Source: Aselliscus stoliczkanus | Lineage: Eukaryota > Chordata > Mammalia > Chiroptera > Hipposideridae | NCBI GenBank assembly: GCA_033961575.1 | Contig: CM066728.1 | Coordinates: forward strand, 97,540,852 to 97,604,851 | DNA: 64,000 nt | Reading direction: 5' to 3' | Part shown: positions 1 to 12,415 of the stretch, one piece after another | Numbering within the stretch: position 1 is the stretch's first letter | Layout of the letters: the number at the start of each line of letters is the position of its first letter | Notes under the pieces: generated by a model | What the model saw: only the letters and a program-made list of their open reading frames with translations | What the model was told of the DNA's origin: nothing | The model's database searches: none | Made by a program: the position numbers and the translations under genes

Positions 1-244
1 AGTTGAACATTTTTCAATTATGTTTTGCTGCTGATAAAAAGATAGATGTCAAGCATGTTATCCTTTCCTTTAGCCAAGTAACAGAAAAATAGAGTTCTAA
101 AATACTGTGATTGGTTGTTAATTATTAAGTTACAATGAACAAACTGAGGGGTGATGTGATACCGTCTTCCGTGAGTTAGTTGAGCTAGGCTACAGTCACA
201 AGTTATTCAATGAACACTAATCTAGGTCTTGCTGTGAAGGTATT

Positions 245-565
245 TTATGGTTAAAATTCACAGTTGACTTTAAGGAAGTGACAATTATGCTATGTAACCT
301 GGGTGTGCCTATTTAATTAGCTGAAAGCCCTTCAAAGCAGACCTCAGTCTTTCCTGATGAAGACATTCTACTCCTGCACAGCAGCTCCAGCTTGTGCCCA
401 GAATTCCAGCCTGCCTCTACAGCTTGTCCGATAATGTGGGAATTGCCTTAGTCAGGCCCCCAAATGGTATAAGCCAGTTCCTTGCAATATGTCCTTTATT
501 CTATGCTTCTGATTGTTTCATCTTCTGGTTTGTTCTTGGGTTGAATCCTGACTGATAAAGCTAGA
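245..565 (+). repeat. Old LTR (MaLR-like), 3' part best preserved
   Basis: The right part matches the recalled 3' end of a common mammalian LTR: a run with 'ataagccagttccttgcaat', then the ending 'ttgaatcctgactgata'. The same family occurs in reverse at about 31155-31670, which ends (read on plus) in 'attaaccatcaca'. The left boundary is approximate and the copy is heavily diverged. The exact subfamily name is not certain. No internal retroviral sequence lies beside it, so it is best read as a solo LTR. Confidence 0.6.
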
Positions 566-689
566 CAGTAGGTATTTTGGTTTTGTTTTGTTTTCCTTGA
601 GATCCCTACAAATCTCACAAATAAAGATGCCAGAAAATAACTGAAAATTAAATCTAAATCTCATGGAAGATATGTGGGCTGGAAAATTA

Positions 690-1140
690 CATGTTGGAGT
701 TCATCTATAGACATATATTGTCTGTTGAGATAGCCAAAAAAACCCAATCCCTTAAAATATATGCACTGGAACTTCTGAAATTCCTGGGACCTGTGAATAA
801 TTAATTTTTAAAGAGTTTTTACAGATAAACTTAAGGACCTTCAGATAAAGAGATCATCTTGGACTATACAAGAGGGTCAGAAGTCCAAGGACAAGTGTGC
901 CTAGAAGAGACACATATTGAAAGGATGTACAAAGAAAGAGGTGACATGATGAAAGGCAGAGGTGGGAGTCATGCAGCAGCAAGTCAAGGAAAGGTGACAA
1001 TTGCCAGAAATGAGAAGAGATGGAAGGCAGCCATGCCAACACCTTGATTTCAGGTGTCTAGCCTTCAGGACTGGGAAACATTATATTTACATTGTTTTAA
1101 GCCATCCATTTTGTAGTAATCTGTTGAAAAATAATGTAAT
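690..1140 (+). repeat. MLT1-type MaLR LTR
   Basis: The order of landmarks follows MLT1/MST LTRs. 'gggacctgtgaataat' lies near 786. 'gagatcatcttggactat' follows near 850, then 'gagacacatattga' near 907. 'caacaccttgatttcagg' lies near 1036 and 'cattgttttaagccatcc' near 1092. The open frames on both strands here are repeat shadows, not genes. The left edge is approximate. Confidence 0.75.
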
Positions 1141-4100
1141 AATATTTAAAACCATGATACTAAAGAAGACAAATTAGAAGATAGAAACAAGAATTACAAA
1201 AAGTGACTCCTGGTGTACTCCAAAATCAAAAAGTTGGCAAAATGAAGAGAAACTAACAAAAGTATTTGAGAAGATGCACGCAGAAAAATATTAGAACCAA
1301 AAGAGAGTGTTACTTTGGCACCCATGAAAAATAAATGCTGTAAGAAAAATGTGTGCAGTTTCATCAAATTTAGATAGGTCAATAGAGATGAATATTGGGA
1401 ACTGATATTTACATTTTGGTGATTTGAAGTCATTGATCAGTTTTATAACAAAAGTATCAGTCTTGTGTGTCAGTAAAGAACAATTTCAGTGCTCTACAGA
1501 GAATGTAAAAGTAAGTACATTGAGTAATAATATCTTTCTTGTGGCATTATTGTTTTGAAGGGAAGCAAAAGAAGAAAATGGTAGCTAGCCAGAATAGTAT
1601 GTAGGTATATGTGTATGTGTGTTTTTCATGGGAGACACTACCTTACATTGGCTCAATGGTGAGCTGCCACCCTTACAGAGGGTTATAAAATGATAAGAAG
1701 CAACAAAAGCAAAAACAATGAAAACCTGCCCTGAGTGCTTATGAGAATTGATTTATTGATATAATAGGGATAAAAGAGGCCCCTATTTAAATGAAATTAC
1801 TGGCAAGCAGGCATTAAAAACAGGGATCTTCTCTGATTCATGGTATTATAAAACAGTTCTTTCTGTGTAGAAAAACTGAATTTCCTACTTTAATTTTGTA
1901 ATCAGACAAGCTAAGAGTTATTTGCCTCATTTTCTATTTCAAAAACCCAATTTTTCTGGTTCCAGACAAGTTGTAGATTTTTTTGTAGATTATTGACAAA
2001 TAAATGAAATTTCAACAAAGGTGACTAATATTGTTGCTTTGTTGCCTGTTGGAGGATATTTTAAGTCAACATTTATTTGTTTTTTTGGTCATTGATCTGG
2101 CTGGGCATACTACTCTCTGTCTTATATTATTTGCCAATTGACTTCAGCCTGTTTCAAAAGAGAGATGACTATTTTTTGCACCAGGATTAATGTTTAATAC
2201 AAAAAGGGGAAATGAGGTAAATTTTAGGACACCAAAACAGAAAATGGTAACAAATCTTTTCTAATGCCCCTTTAGTCTCTATTTAAGATAATATTAAACT
2301 TATAATAATCCTAAAATAATGTTTTACCCTCACTTGTTTTTATGCTCTGCAAATGGGATTTTAAGGTTTTTTTCCATTCTCTTCCTGCTTTCTCCCTTTC
2401 TCTTCTCCTTCTTTCCTTCTTTCTTTTTCATTTGTCTCTCCCTTCCTCCATCTTCTTATTCCTACTTTTCTTCCTTTATTCCTTTATTACAGCAGTTATG
2501 GGGCAGGTAAGAAATATGCAAAATTATTTTTCCTTACAACCTGATTCCTTCAGAAAAATGGGGAGAATTTTTCACAGAGGAAGTATACTGACCTCTTATT
2601 TTATGTTTTCTAGAAATGGTAACAATTGATGAAGCTAACACCTAATTATATATTTTCTTATCTTATTAAGCACTGAGAGGAAGACTTTTTACTTTGCTCT
2701 CAACGTAATAAAAGGTAAAAAGCATATCTGCTTTGGACACAGGAAAATATACCATAAAGTTTTCCTAAAAACTGCATGCACCTCTGCCCTTCCCTTGCTC
2801 CCACATGCATCTATTCTTTCTGGTGTTGGTGTGGTCAGTTTCTCAGTTCTAATCTGCAGAACTAGTACTGACAGTTTATCAATCTTGTCTCTTTGTAGTC
2901 GAAGAAAGCCTTGACATATGGCCAATATTCAGAGAGCTCTTTGGCTTGAAATCTAGATAGATCATTGAAGTATTTCCAGGAATGGGTTTAATGTATTGTG
3001 ATGGTCTTGCCCAGGGCTAAAAGCTAGATAACAATCTTGTGGGCAGCTTTTTAATTGATAGGTGATTCAACTCTCTTCTTTGTGAGAAAGTTTAGATTCT
3101 AAGGTAGGAAGCAAGAACATGGAACATTAACCAAAGGGCAAGTGTTTTCTGGCAGCCTGTTAATAAATCAGTCACCTCCATCCTAGCCGGTGAGGAAAGG
3201 AATAATGAGCTTTTCTAGTGTGCTTGGATGCCCACTGGTTTTGGTCAAATGGCACAAAAAAAGCAGATAGGAAAGACAGAACTCCCCATGTCCCTCCTTT
3301 CATCCTTTTATATATTAGGCACATGGGTTTTTCTTACATGTATTTTATTTTTAAAATTCTCAATGGCGTGAACACACTGAGCCCGGATCTTGACAAGATT
3401 GTAGAATATAGGGGGCATAGACAAAATAGAGAGATAGTGATCTCATCTCCAAAACATTGTGTTTGGATAATATTTAAACTTCATTAAGCAATTTTCAAGG
3501 GCTGATCATTATCCAAACTCTTTAGATTTTTAACCCATTGAAAATCCATAACAAATTTAGGAGGAAAGCCATTTTGAAAGTGCTGAAATAGGTAGACTGA
3601 ACACATTGTGTACAATTACCTGGCTAGGCAGTAGCATTCCTAGGATTGCCTTCTATCTGGAACTGGACTACCAATGTTCTTAATAGTTATAGCTATGTCT
3701 ACAGGATCAATGTTTATAAATATTAAACATGAAATCCATGTCTTATTTGCACACACTCAAGTTTTAGTTTTTATTTCACCAATATCTTGATCCTTAGAAA
3801 TGCTTTCAGATTTTCTTACACTTCTCTTTGGTATTATATATATCAAGAGTTGCAGCGAGATGTCTACAAAAGACCACATGACCCCTTTCTTTCAGTATGA
3901 ACGCCTTGCCTTCCCAGAGTAAAATAAACTCTTCCAGGGGCAAAGTAAGCATTGACCCAAGCATTGTGGTGTAATATGCTTCAAAAGCATTTCAGTGACC
4001 TATAGCTTATCATTAGATTTTCCTGATTAGTTCTTCTGAAATCCACAACACACTTGTTAGACAGATTGAATCCTTGGTTTTCTTTATTTGTGTGGTTCTC

Positions 4101-4954
4101 TAAACTGCTGTGTTGATTATTTTGGGACAAAATCCATCCTCAGAATTGGTGTAAATGGATGCAGTGGCTTTACTTACATCATAAGTCTTCAGGACTGGAG
4201 AATGAAGCTTGATCATATTCTATTCCATTAAAATAAGGTGGTTGAACAACACAACTTTAAAATTAGTTTTAGTTCAAGCCATATACATTTTATGTCATTG
4301 CTTCATAGATATAGAAATAGTGACTGCCATTTCCTACAAGGCGTTAGGAAAAACAAAACAAGCAAAACATTCTGTATTTTTGTATTAGTTAGATTAGATT
4401 AATATTAGCCTGTATACAGGCTATATTTGGTTAAAGCACACTTAGAGTAGAGAGTCTGGGTATATGCTGTTTTCTGGGTTTCATTTTTTTTTTTGTTTAG
4501 CCCTTTTTAAAAACTAAATTCCCTTAAGAGGTGCAATTTGATCACATAACAAATTTAAAAGATATAAAATAAAATAAAAACTTTATTTAAAAAAGTTATC
4601 TATAACATTTAAATAGTATGAATGGGAAAAATTTATTTTATCTGTATCAGTATATCGACAAATAAAACCAATCTGGCATATGTCTATATACTTTAAATGT
4701 TGATACCTAAGTTTCTGTTACACTATTTTCTATGTTTCTTTATATGCTTGATATAATTTACAAATAAAAATAAATTCAAAATTTTGAGTAAGTAGACTAC
4801 GAAAATATAAAAAAGGAAGAATTTTATTTTAAGGATACCAGGACAAAAAACTGTAAATACTCTAACAATTTTAGGGATTAGAAAGAAAGAGAAGGGCAGT
4901 CACACATTTTTTTAAATGGATGATCATAATATTCATATAGGTGATGCATATGCT
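1141..4954. other. No gene recognised; pyrimidine-rich tract inside
   Basis: AT-rich sequence with no repeat family assigned with confidence and no convincing coding frame. The one conspicuous feature is a long C/T-rich stretch at about 2366-2490, followed directly by a splice-like AG...GTAAGA pair (see findings). The 62-95 residue frames over the tract are low-complexity Ser/Phe/Leu products of the pyrimidine run. Confidence 0.5.
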
Positions 4955-4966
4955 AAATCACTTCAG

Positions 4967-5079
4967 GGGCCAGCCGAGTGGTGCGGTGGTTAAGTGCCGA
5001 CTTGGGTAGCCAGCAGCCCCAGTTCGGGTCCCACATATGAGGGCCAGTGACACTGCCCTCAAAAAAATAAAAAATAAAT
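4967..5079 (+). mobile_element. tRNA-derived SINE, short 'GCCCTC' form
   Basis: A complete short SINE. The 5' end is tRNA-like, with an A box in 'gagtggtgcggtggttaag' and a B-box-like 'agttcgggtccc'. Then comes 'gggccagtgacactgccctc' and an A-rich tail with AAAT units. It is flanked by a perfect 12-bp target-site duplication, 'aaatcacttcag', at 4955-4966 and 5080-5091. This fixes the boundaries and indicates L1-style target-primed insertion. Four other copies of this form occur in the window. Confidence 0.93.
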
Positions 5080-5193
5080 AAATCACTTCAGAATATTGCT
5101 AAATATATTACAAAGAAACAAATATACTCAGAAACAAAGACGGTCAACTCACATTAAATTACACAACATAAAACCAAATTGAACATAAAAGGA

Positions 5194-5205
5194 AACACAC
5201 ACACA

Positions 5206-5246
<41 letters not shown>
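5194..5246 (+). repeat. (CA)n microsatellite
   Basis: Almost pure CA dinucleotide array with one early interruption ('acagacac') and one G near the right end. The poly-Cys/Val antisense frame across it is an artefact. Confidence 0.97.
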
Positions 5247-7189
5247 TTCCCAGAAAGAAAAGCAGAAGGTCATAACAGGCTATAACCAGAAAAGTGTTGG
5301 GTAACAGAGTTATTGAGTAGGTGCATATATTTTCTTCTATGTTGACCACACACATTTAAATTTATAAATAGATCTTTCCCTGTAATCCATTCAGAAATAC
5401 ATTTCTTGCTGTTTTTACCTCCAATAGATACTATTTTATACTGAAAGTGGTCCTTAGAAGACTATGAATAATTGAAAAGGAAAGATAAAGCATGCAATAA
5501 AGAAGAAAAGCAGGCCAGTGCTCAGAAATATATATTTTTTTACAATGCTGAATAAGAAACACTTAAATGCACTTGCGATGTTCCATTTATATTAATATCT
5601 TAGAGCAAGAATTCTCCATTTTTTTATAGCCTTGAAACCATCTCTTCAAACAAAGTCTGACCCAGAAGCATAAACAAATAAAATAAATATAAAAGCAGTA
5701 AAATGCTTCTTCAAAAGGCATTTTTTGGGACAGCAGTATAGGAGGAGGTCCTGTTCATTTACAGACACACACACACCATGCATAGTAGTGAGGCCTAGTT
5801 TATCATTGCCATTATATTTTTCAAACATTCATTTTAAATTCTTATGTATCTCAATGCTTAATACTAGGAGATATATAAATATTTAGTATAGGCCTATTAT
5901 AAAAAATAGGGAATGTATGAAATAGAAAGTGAAACTTTTCCAGGTAGGTGGTAGATGTTTCGTTATAGCGTACATGCAGGAAATTAACTCATATGTTAAA
6001 CTATCAGGACACCAGAGACAAAACATTTATTACATGATTCTTCACTCATCCTGAAAGGTCACCTTTTGTTTAAGATAACAAATACTGTGTAATGCATAGT
6101 CATAAGTATATGACGTAGAACATTAAATCATACCATTTTGCTGAAACAAGTTAATAAAGTTGGCAAATAAAATTTAAGAATTCAGCCAAAATCTAAATTG
6201 ATCTCTTATATAAAACAGTTGTTCTCATACAACTTTGTGAGTACAGATTCAGTTCATAAATTCCTAAAGTTTTATGTTGTATGTGTGTGAATCGTCCTAA
6301 GATTTAATCAGGTTCTACAAAGATATATATCGTTGTGCCATTTCCGTGCATACTAGCCGAAGTAAGAAAAAGGCAATTATTCAATAAGGAATTGTATCAT
6401 GAAATAGTTATGTAGGGACTGAATTAATTAATACAACTATTTCCAGCAACATTTCTATGTTGACAGCAATTTCAAGAATATCTTTTTGTTTGTTTGTTGA
6501 AAAACGTGTGAGCATTTGGTAATATAAGAAAGTAGAGACATGATAAAAGAAAGCATATTTTGCACAAGAAAAAAACTGAAAAGATTAAGAACTTTAAAAA
6601 AAAAATAATTTCTGTACTGCAAATACTTTTAACCATTGGAAAAGGAATATCATTATGCTCAAAACAACATTTTTCTAATGTTCTCACATTCAAAAGTAAC
6701 ATTGAAATAGCTCCAAGAACTTTTTAATTTATAAATTCTAGAAAAGGCATAGCATCTGCAAATTAGTTCAACAAAGACCTTATCAGAGAGCACAAAGAAA
6801 CCCAATTATATTCCCAGAAGCACTGACTATTTACCTAAATTACTGTCATCAGGAGGACCAACTACAACTATATCCCTTAGAGTTTCACTCCAGGCAACTT
6901 AAATCTTAGAACTACTTTTGGGAAAGGGATCTAGGAAAATGAAATGGGATAACTAATTGCTGCATTAAGCTTATTGTGGCTCAGGAAAAAGAAAATTAAC
7001 AAAGTCATTTGGTGAGAGGGCATGTCCCAGTAAAAACCTGAATTATGTAAGTTTTATAGGGATCATATCCATAAATCTTCTCTGTGCTTTCTTGTTTTAT
7101 TTAATAATGTTGCTTGCTCGGGCATTCTGTTGCCCTGTGTTTCCTGAGACCTGGTATCTGTCTTAAGCTGTAGGACTCCTCTCCAGCCT
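5247..7189. other. No gene or confident repeat recognised
   Basis: AT-rich sequence without a recognisable gene. A short CA-rich stretch lies near 5764-5776. The antisense frames of 60-76 residues are rich in Phe, Leu and Ile, show no domain pattern, and are of a length expected by chance at this base composition. Confidence 0.5.
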
Positions 7190-7310
7190 CAGACTTTGAG
7201 GGGTCTGCAAACTTGGCTATGCATCAGTTACTTGAGAAACTTGTCAAAGAGCCAGGCTCAAGGTCCAGCCCTCACAGCCTGATTTAAGCAGCTGGGGGAA
7301 GGAGGGGTAA
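7190..7310 (+). repeat. MER5-like (hAT-Charlie) remnant
   Basis: 'tatgcatcagttacttgaga', 'cttgtcaaagagccaggctc' and 'ggtccagccctcacagcctg' follow the order of the recalled MER5A element ('tgcatcagaatcacctg', 'cttgtt', 'ggccccacccc'). It is short and diverged; neither terminal repeat was identified with confidence. Confidence 0.5.
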
Positions 7311-9530
7311 AATGAAGGGGGAAGCCCAGAAAAGGTACTTTAAAAGTCACAGCTACAAAAAAGGCAAAACCAACCAAAGATCATTCTTAATGAATGTGAT
7401 AAAGATATTCCTCTCACCCATCTTTAAAGTCTCTGTTCTGGTTTCCCAGGCCTTTTATAAAAATAAATATAGTCATGTGTTTTTAAAAATTCAAGAGTAG
7501 CAAATAAGGGAGAAGGTAAATAATTAATCATTCTCTACCCCGCATTTCTGCAGCTAAATTTCCTTTCCCCAGAAAGAACCACTATTAACATTTCAGCACT
7601 TTTATTTTCTGATTTTTTTTTTCTAACAGCAAAATGTGTCTATATGGGTGTTTCTTTTCATCTACTTTAAATATCATCTATATAAATTATCTTATGATTG
7701 ATAAAGGTGTAGCTCACTCAAACCATGCAAACTTCTCCACTCTCAAACAAGATATATTACTAGTTTAGTTCTTTAGGTCATAATATTAATCCTATATTAA
7801 AATACTTAGTTAAAATTTGGTCTGTAATAGAAATTTTGATGTATTTTAGGTCTTCTTCATCTAGTATTTCGATGTCAATTTGCTGCTACAGGGATTGAAA
7901 AAGCTATATTTAATTTCCATTATTTGTTTTGCTCTGGAGGCCATTACTTTCTGAACAGAGGCAGCTAGCATTGCAAGTGACAGTCTTGGTAAACACACAA
8001 GGTGGACCTTTCTTCCTTGTCCCCACAGTACTTTAAGCAGTAATAAGATTGCATGCCTATTCTATCACTAAATTTCACAGGAAGAGTAATAAGTCCAATG
8101 GGGTATAAGTACCTTGTATCCCGTTTATCTATGCTAGCTGGCTAAAGCTTTTGTGCCTGGATAGTACATAATTAACATGTCAGAAAAAGTTACTATGAAA
8201 CTGTTCACTGTTCAGAAGAATAAATTCACATTCCATTAAATGAGGATCATCACAGCTTTAATGGTCTGCATGTCGCATTCTAATAGCCATATAAGTAACC
8301 AGAAAATTAAATAGATCTTTTATCTAATATATATTTTCACATTTGAGTGTACTCCTGGCAGAAAATAACGGGGATAGCTACAACTGATCAGGTTCCATTA
8401 ATGTGATATTGCTTGTGAAGTAGTACATTTCCTAATATCTAGTGTGGAAATGTTATGCAAATTATTTGTAAATGTGAAATCCTCAAGAGCAAAGCTACAT
8501 TAACTGTTCTTATTGCAAAGGTATGCTCAATAATTTACAACCCATCAATGGCCGAATTGGAAATAAATTGTTTCTCTGAAGTTCTGAATTTCAGTAGAAA
8601 TGTAAACAGCACCATCTTCTGGATAACATGGATGCAATTCATTGTTCTGCAAGATGCTGTGTATGTATTCTCCCAAACAAGTATGCAACAGATTTTAAAC
8701 ATTACATCTGTACGCTGTATATTTTGAAGTTTTTACTGTTAATTTTAAGCATGACAATTAGATATTGTGTGGGTAAAATATAAGCATTTTGTAGACATTA
8801 ATTTGAATATTGAATTATAACCCAGGTATAAATACTTTAGAATGCAATTCATAAGAGGATATATTTCTGATGTGATTAACTTCATTCTTTCATAGCCATT
8901 GGCAATTTGTGAAGTATCTGATACAGAATAAAAATTCATAACTTGAACATTCCCTTCAAAAAGTGAAAAAGAAAATAGACACATCATCAATATGCACAGT
9001 CAATAATCTCATTCCAAATTGCAATCTTCAATAAATGATTACTCCAACTCCAATAGCTAGAAGTTATTTTAACATTTCCTTATCTCATAGGTAATTAAGC
9101 TTAACAGGAAGAGAGTACTTTAAGATATTGTGTGGTTTGTAATAATATTACATTTTCAACTGAAATATAATTCTAGTGATTTAATTTTTCACTTGCAAAC
9201 ACTGGGAAAGACCTGAGGAAACTCTAGGTTTTTAGATCAGAGAAAATGTGAAAAAAGCTAAAGAAATTAAGAGGGAAAACAAAGATACAAAGATTAGAAA
9301 CATAGGCAAAATTAAGAATATAATTATCAAAATATTTTATGTTTATTCATCCTGTCATTTCCCTTACTTTGACCTTCTTCTGTAGGATGGGCCCTTTCTT
9401 CAGTCATTAGCCATCTGTTGTCACCATTGTACTTCCTCCTCAGGCTACAGAGTAGAACTTTCCTCTTTAAGCATGAACTCCTTAATCCCTCAATGATATG
9501 TCTGTCCTTGCACCTATCTTGATTAAAAAA
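7311..9530. other. No gene or confident repeat recognised
   Basis: AT-rich, non-coding in appearance. The 90-residue frame at 8455-8727 has no recognisable family signature and an ordinary base composition for this window, so it is treated as chance. Confidence 0.5.
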
Positions 9531-9540
9531 GTAAACCTTA

Positions 9541-9695
9541 GGGCTGGCCGAGTGGCTCAGTTGGTTAAGAGCTCGCTCAAGAGTGCAAGCTGAGCTCTAA
9601 GCAACAAGCAGTTCGATGCCCAGCCTAAGCTGAGCTGCTGCTGAGCTGCCAACAGGTGGCAGGATGGCTCAGCTAAAAAAAAAAAAAAAAAAAAA
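9541..9695 (+). mobile_element. tRNA-derived SINE, monomer plus second-unit stub
   Basis: Starts 'gggctggccgagtggctcag', with A box TGGCTCAGTTGG at 9553-9564 and a B-box-like GTTCGATGCC at 9611-9620. The body ends 'caggatggctcagct', which equals the first bases of the second unit in the composite SINE at 41963. A poly(A) tail of about 21 bases follows. The flanking duplication is near-identical ('gtaaacctta' at 9531-9540, 'gttaaacctta' at 9696-9706), so the insertion is fairly recent on the scale of this window. Confidence 0.93.
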
Positions 9696-9744
9696 GTTAA
9701 ACCTTAGCTCAACCCAACCCTCCAACTTTTTGTCTTCAGCTTTG

Positions 9745-10185
9745 AATGGGTGGAACCATGCAGATACTGGAAGATGAATACTACTGTATGATATCACTTA
9801 GCGGAATCTGAAAAGCCAGACTCATACAAACAGAGAGTGACCTGGTGGTTTCCAGGGACTGGGGGGGTTGAAGAAATGGGGAGATTTCTATCAAAGATTA
9901 CAAACTTGCAATTAGAAGATGCACATTCTGGAGATCTAATACACAGAATTGTGATTATAGATAACACTACTGTGTTTACCTTGAAAGTTGCTAAAAGAGT
10001 AGATTTCAAATGTTCTCACCATGTACATGAGATGGTAATTATGTCATGTGATGAAAGTGATAGTAATGTGGTAATCAAACTATAATACATAAGTGTATGG
10101 CATCAATAGGATCTACACCTTAAAATTACATAATGTTATATGTCAATCATACTTTAATAAAGTTGGTTAAAAAAAGGAAAGTAGA
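9745..10185 (+). repeat. L1 3' end (3' UTR type)
   Basis: Follows the layout of old mammalian L1 3' ends. It reads 'tgatatcacttagcggaatc', then 'gactcatacaaacagagagt', 'tggtggtttccagggactgg', and the terminal 'aaattacataatgttatatg...caatcatactttaataaag', with an A-rich end. The overlapping 71-82 residue frames are shadows. It carries no ORF2 coding part, which is typical of a 5'-truncated L1. Confidence 0.75.
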
Positions 10186-10436
10186 TAAAGTTTTTAAACA
10201 TATGAAGCTTGACCTTAATTCTCAAGTTGAGGGTAATTAGCATCAGATTTGGTGACTTAGCCCCATTTTTCTGAGTTAGGTGTGACTGTCTGAGCACAAA
10301 GTCTTTTTGGGTTGCTGATTCTGTCCCAACTACTATTTTTTGACAAAAACAAATACAAAAAAAAATTAAAGAAGAAAGTTTGGGAGCAGAGGCTAGCCTG
10401 TGTATAAGCCCATGGGAAAGATAAATTATAGTAAAT

Positions 10437-10439
<3 letters not shown>

Positions 10440-10473
<34 letters not shown>
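10440..10473 (+). repeat. (AT)n microsatellite
   Basis: Uninterrupted AT dinucleotides; a second, shorter AT run lies at about 10528-10552. The Tyr/Ile repeat frames on the minus strand are translations of it. Confidence 0.95.
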
Positions 10474-10474
<1 letters not shown>

Positions 10475-10619
10475 CATATATCTTTTTTAATATATATGCA
10501 ATACATATTTGTTTTTTCATTGGCATATATATAAATTATATATATATATATTTTATATTTATATTTATATGTGTATTGGAGACCCATCAGGGACCATTAA
10601 ATGATATTAAGTAGGGAAG

Positions 10620-11180
10620 TGGCATGATGAAATTTTTTGTTCCATGAAGATTCTATCTTTCACTACAGAAATTTGAATGAAGGGAAGCAGCATGGGTGAA
10701 AGAATCACTGATGAGTCTATTTGAGAGCTATTAAGGTCTATTGGCAATTTACTACTTGATGATCAAAGAGATACAAGGGAGAGAGAATGACCCTGATTTT
10801 GGTCCTAACTGCATTGATGAGGATGGTGCCATAACATGAGTTAAGAAACATAGAAAAGGAAAATGGTTAAGGAGAAATACAATAATTCAATCTTGAAAAT
10901 ACAGAGTTTGAGGTACCTGCTTAGATATAAAGATGAAGGATCAAATGTCAGGAGCAAAGTTGGTTGTGAGTTCCTTAAAATCATCTACACCTCAGACATT
11001 GATGTGAGAATTATCTCTGCTAACTGAATGTGAGTATAAATGAGATCATCTATAAAGCATATGAGGGATATGTAAATAAAGTGAGCATCTCAGGAGCAGG
11101 ATACCTAAAAATTAATGTCTTTACCAGTGCAAGGTGAGAGGGGGATCAGGAAAATGATTCTATAAAACAGCTGGAAATAA
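10620..11180 (+). other. Old interspersed-repeat-like sequence, family unknown
   Basis: The order 'gaccctgattttggtcctaa', 'gatgaggatggtgccataac', 'tacagagtttgaggtacctg' and 'gatcaaatgtcaggagcaaa' resembles an ancient repeat that I recall but cannot name securely. No coding frame is present. Confidence is low. Confidence 0.35.
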
Positions 11181-11496
11181 ATCATGAGAGGGAATATTTT
11201 AAAGTGCTCAAGGCTGTTCCTAGTTAAGTAATGTTGGGCCAATACTTGTCTACTGGAATTTTTAAGTTAAGCAAGAGTATTTCTCATGGATTTTGGGGTG
11301 TTAAAAGGAATTCAGAGCTTATGTGAAGATACTTTTTGTTTCCTAAGTATATTTCTTGTTTTTCTTTCACTTTTTTTTTTAAATTGCCATGACTGATTAT
11401 AATATTTGGAATGGATAATTGAGCATGCTTAACTCAGTTATGCCCCCTTTCACCTTGAGAATGAGTTTGTTTACCATATAACTTTCCAGTGCCTTT

Positions 11497-11930
11497 AAAA
11501 AAAAAAAAGATTTTGTTAGGGAATTGGGGGAGGAGAATAGCATTGGGGAATTTGGGAGGAGAACAGACAAGTTGATGTCCTTTGGTTCTTCAGTTTAGTT
11601 GTGGAGGACATCACTTCACTGGCCCACGTTGGTATTGTGATCATTGTGGTCTTCCCGGAGGAGACAGTCCCTCGCTGGCCATTGGACAGCCACTCACGGT
11701 GGCTCATGGCAGCTCACAAAAGCGCACGCCAGCTGCCAGCCAGCCCCACTGTAGCCTACGCCATCGCCGGCGACTCACGGCAGCCCAGCTCCAGGTGGAG
11801 CTGTTGTTCACCATCTTAGCTGTACAGGGTGCAGCGTCACTGGCCCTCATGTGGGATCTGACCCGGGGCCCTGCTGCTCAGAGCTGGTGTCTCAAGCCAA
11901 CTCTTAACCAACGTGCCACTCAGCTGGCCC
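11497..11930 (-). mobile_element. Long tRNA-derived SINE with distinct 3' module
   Basis: On the minus strand it begins at 11930 as 'gggccagctgagtggcacgt', with an A box followed by 'ggttaagagttggc'. A B-box-like segment and 'gagggccagtgacgctgc' follow, all shared with the short SINEs. It then runs about 290 bases further through a GC-rich module and 'cacaactaaactgaagaacc' near the 3' end, and finishes in poly(A). An imperfect duplication flanks it: 'tccagtgccttt' at 11485-11496 and 'tccattgctttt' at 11931-11942. The 135-residue plus-strand frame here is antisense to the SINE and is not a gene. Confidence 0.82.
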
Positions 11931-12004
11931 TCCATTGCTTTTTTATATGCCCTCCCCTTCTCAGAGGGAGTCTTAACCTTATCAAATGATACCATGACTG
12001 GGTG

Positions 12005-12415
12005 AGTGTACTAGTTTACTGGGACTGCTGTAACAAAGCACCACTAACTGGATGGCAACAGAAATTTATCATCTCACAGTTCTGGAGGTTAGAGGTTGAA
12101 ATCATGATTTAAGCAGAGTTGATTCCTTCTGAGGTCTGTGAAGGAGAATTTGGTCCTGCCTCTTTCCTACATTCTGGTTGTCTCAAGTACTCCTTGGCTT
12201 GTAGATGGCACTCTCCTTGTGTCTCCATATAGTCTCCCATCTGTATGTGTCCATCTCTACATCCAAATTTTCTTGTTTTATAAGAACCCTAGTCATATTG
12301 GATTAGGGCCTGCTCCAATGTCCTCATCTGAAGATCATCGGCAGAGACCCTCTTATCAGATAAGATCACATTTCCTCTTAGTGGTAATTGGGCAGGTGGG
12401 ATTTAACTTATAACC
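12005..12415 (-). repeat. MaLR LTR (MST/MLT1 type), antisense
   Basis: Read on plus, it has the reverse complement of the MaLR 3' end ('actagtttactgggactgct', 'aacagaaatttatcatctca', 'agttctggaggtta'). 'tcatattggattagggcctg' and 'cagataagatcacatttcct' come further in. The order and spacing fit an almost full-length LTR. Its 91-residue plus frame is a shadow. Confidence 0.82.

Noticed and set aside
4967..5079. tRNA gene
   Set aside because: The A- and B-box similarity belongs to a SINE: there is no closed cloverleaf, an A-rich tail is present and target duplications flank it. The same applies to all other tRNA-like segments here.
5149..5355. Poly-Cys/Val frame
   Set aside because: Translation of a CA microsatellite; the same reasoning removes the frames at 10154-10526 (AT repeat), 19071-19340 (GA repeat) and 41109-41465 (TCTA/CA repeats).
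11582..11989. 135-residue plus-strand frame, the longest in the window
   Set aside because: It is antisense to the long SINE at 11497-11930, whose duplication and tRNA-like end explain the sequence; the GC-richness of the SINE keeps the frame open.
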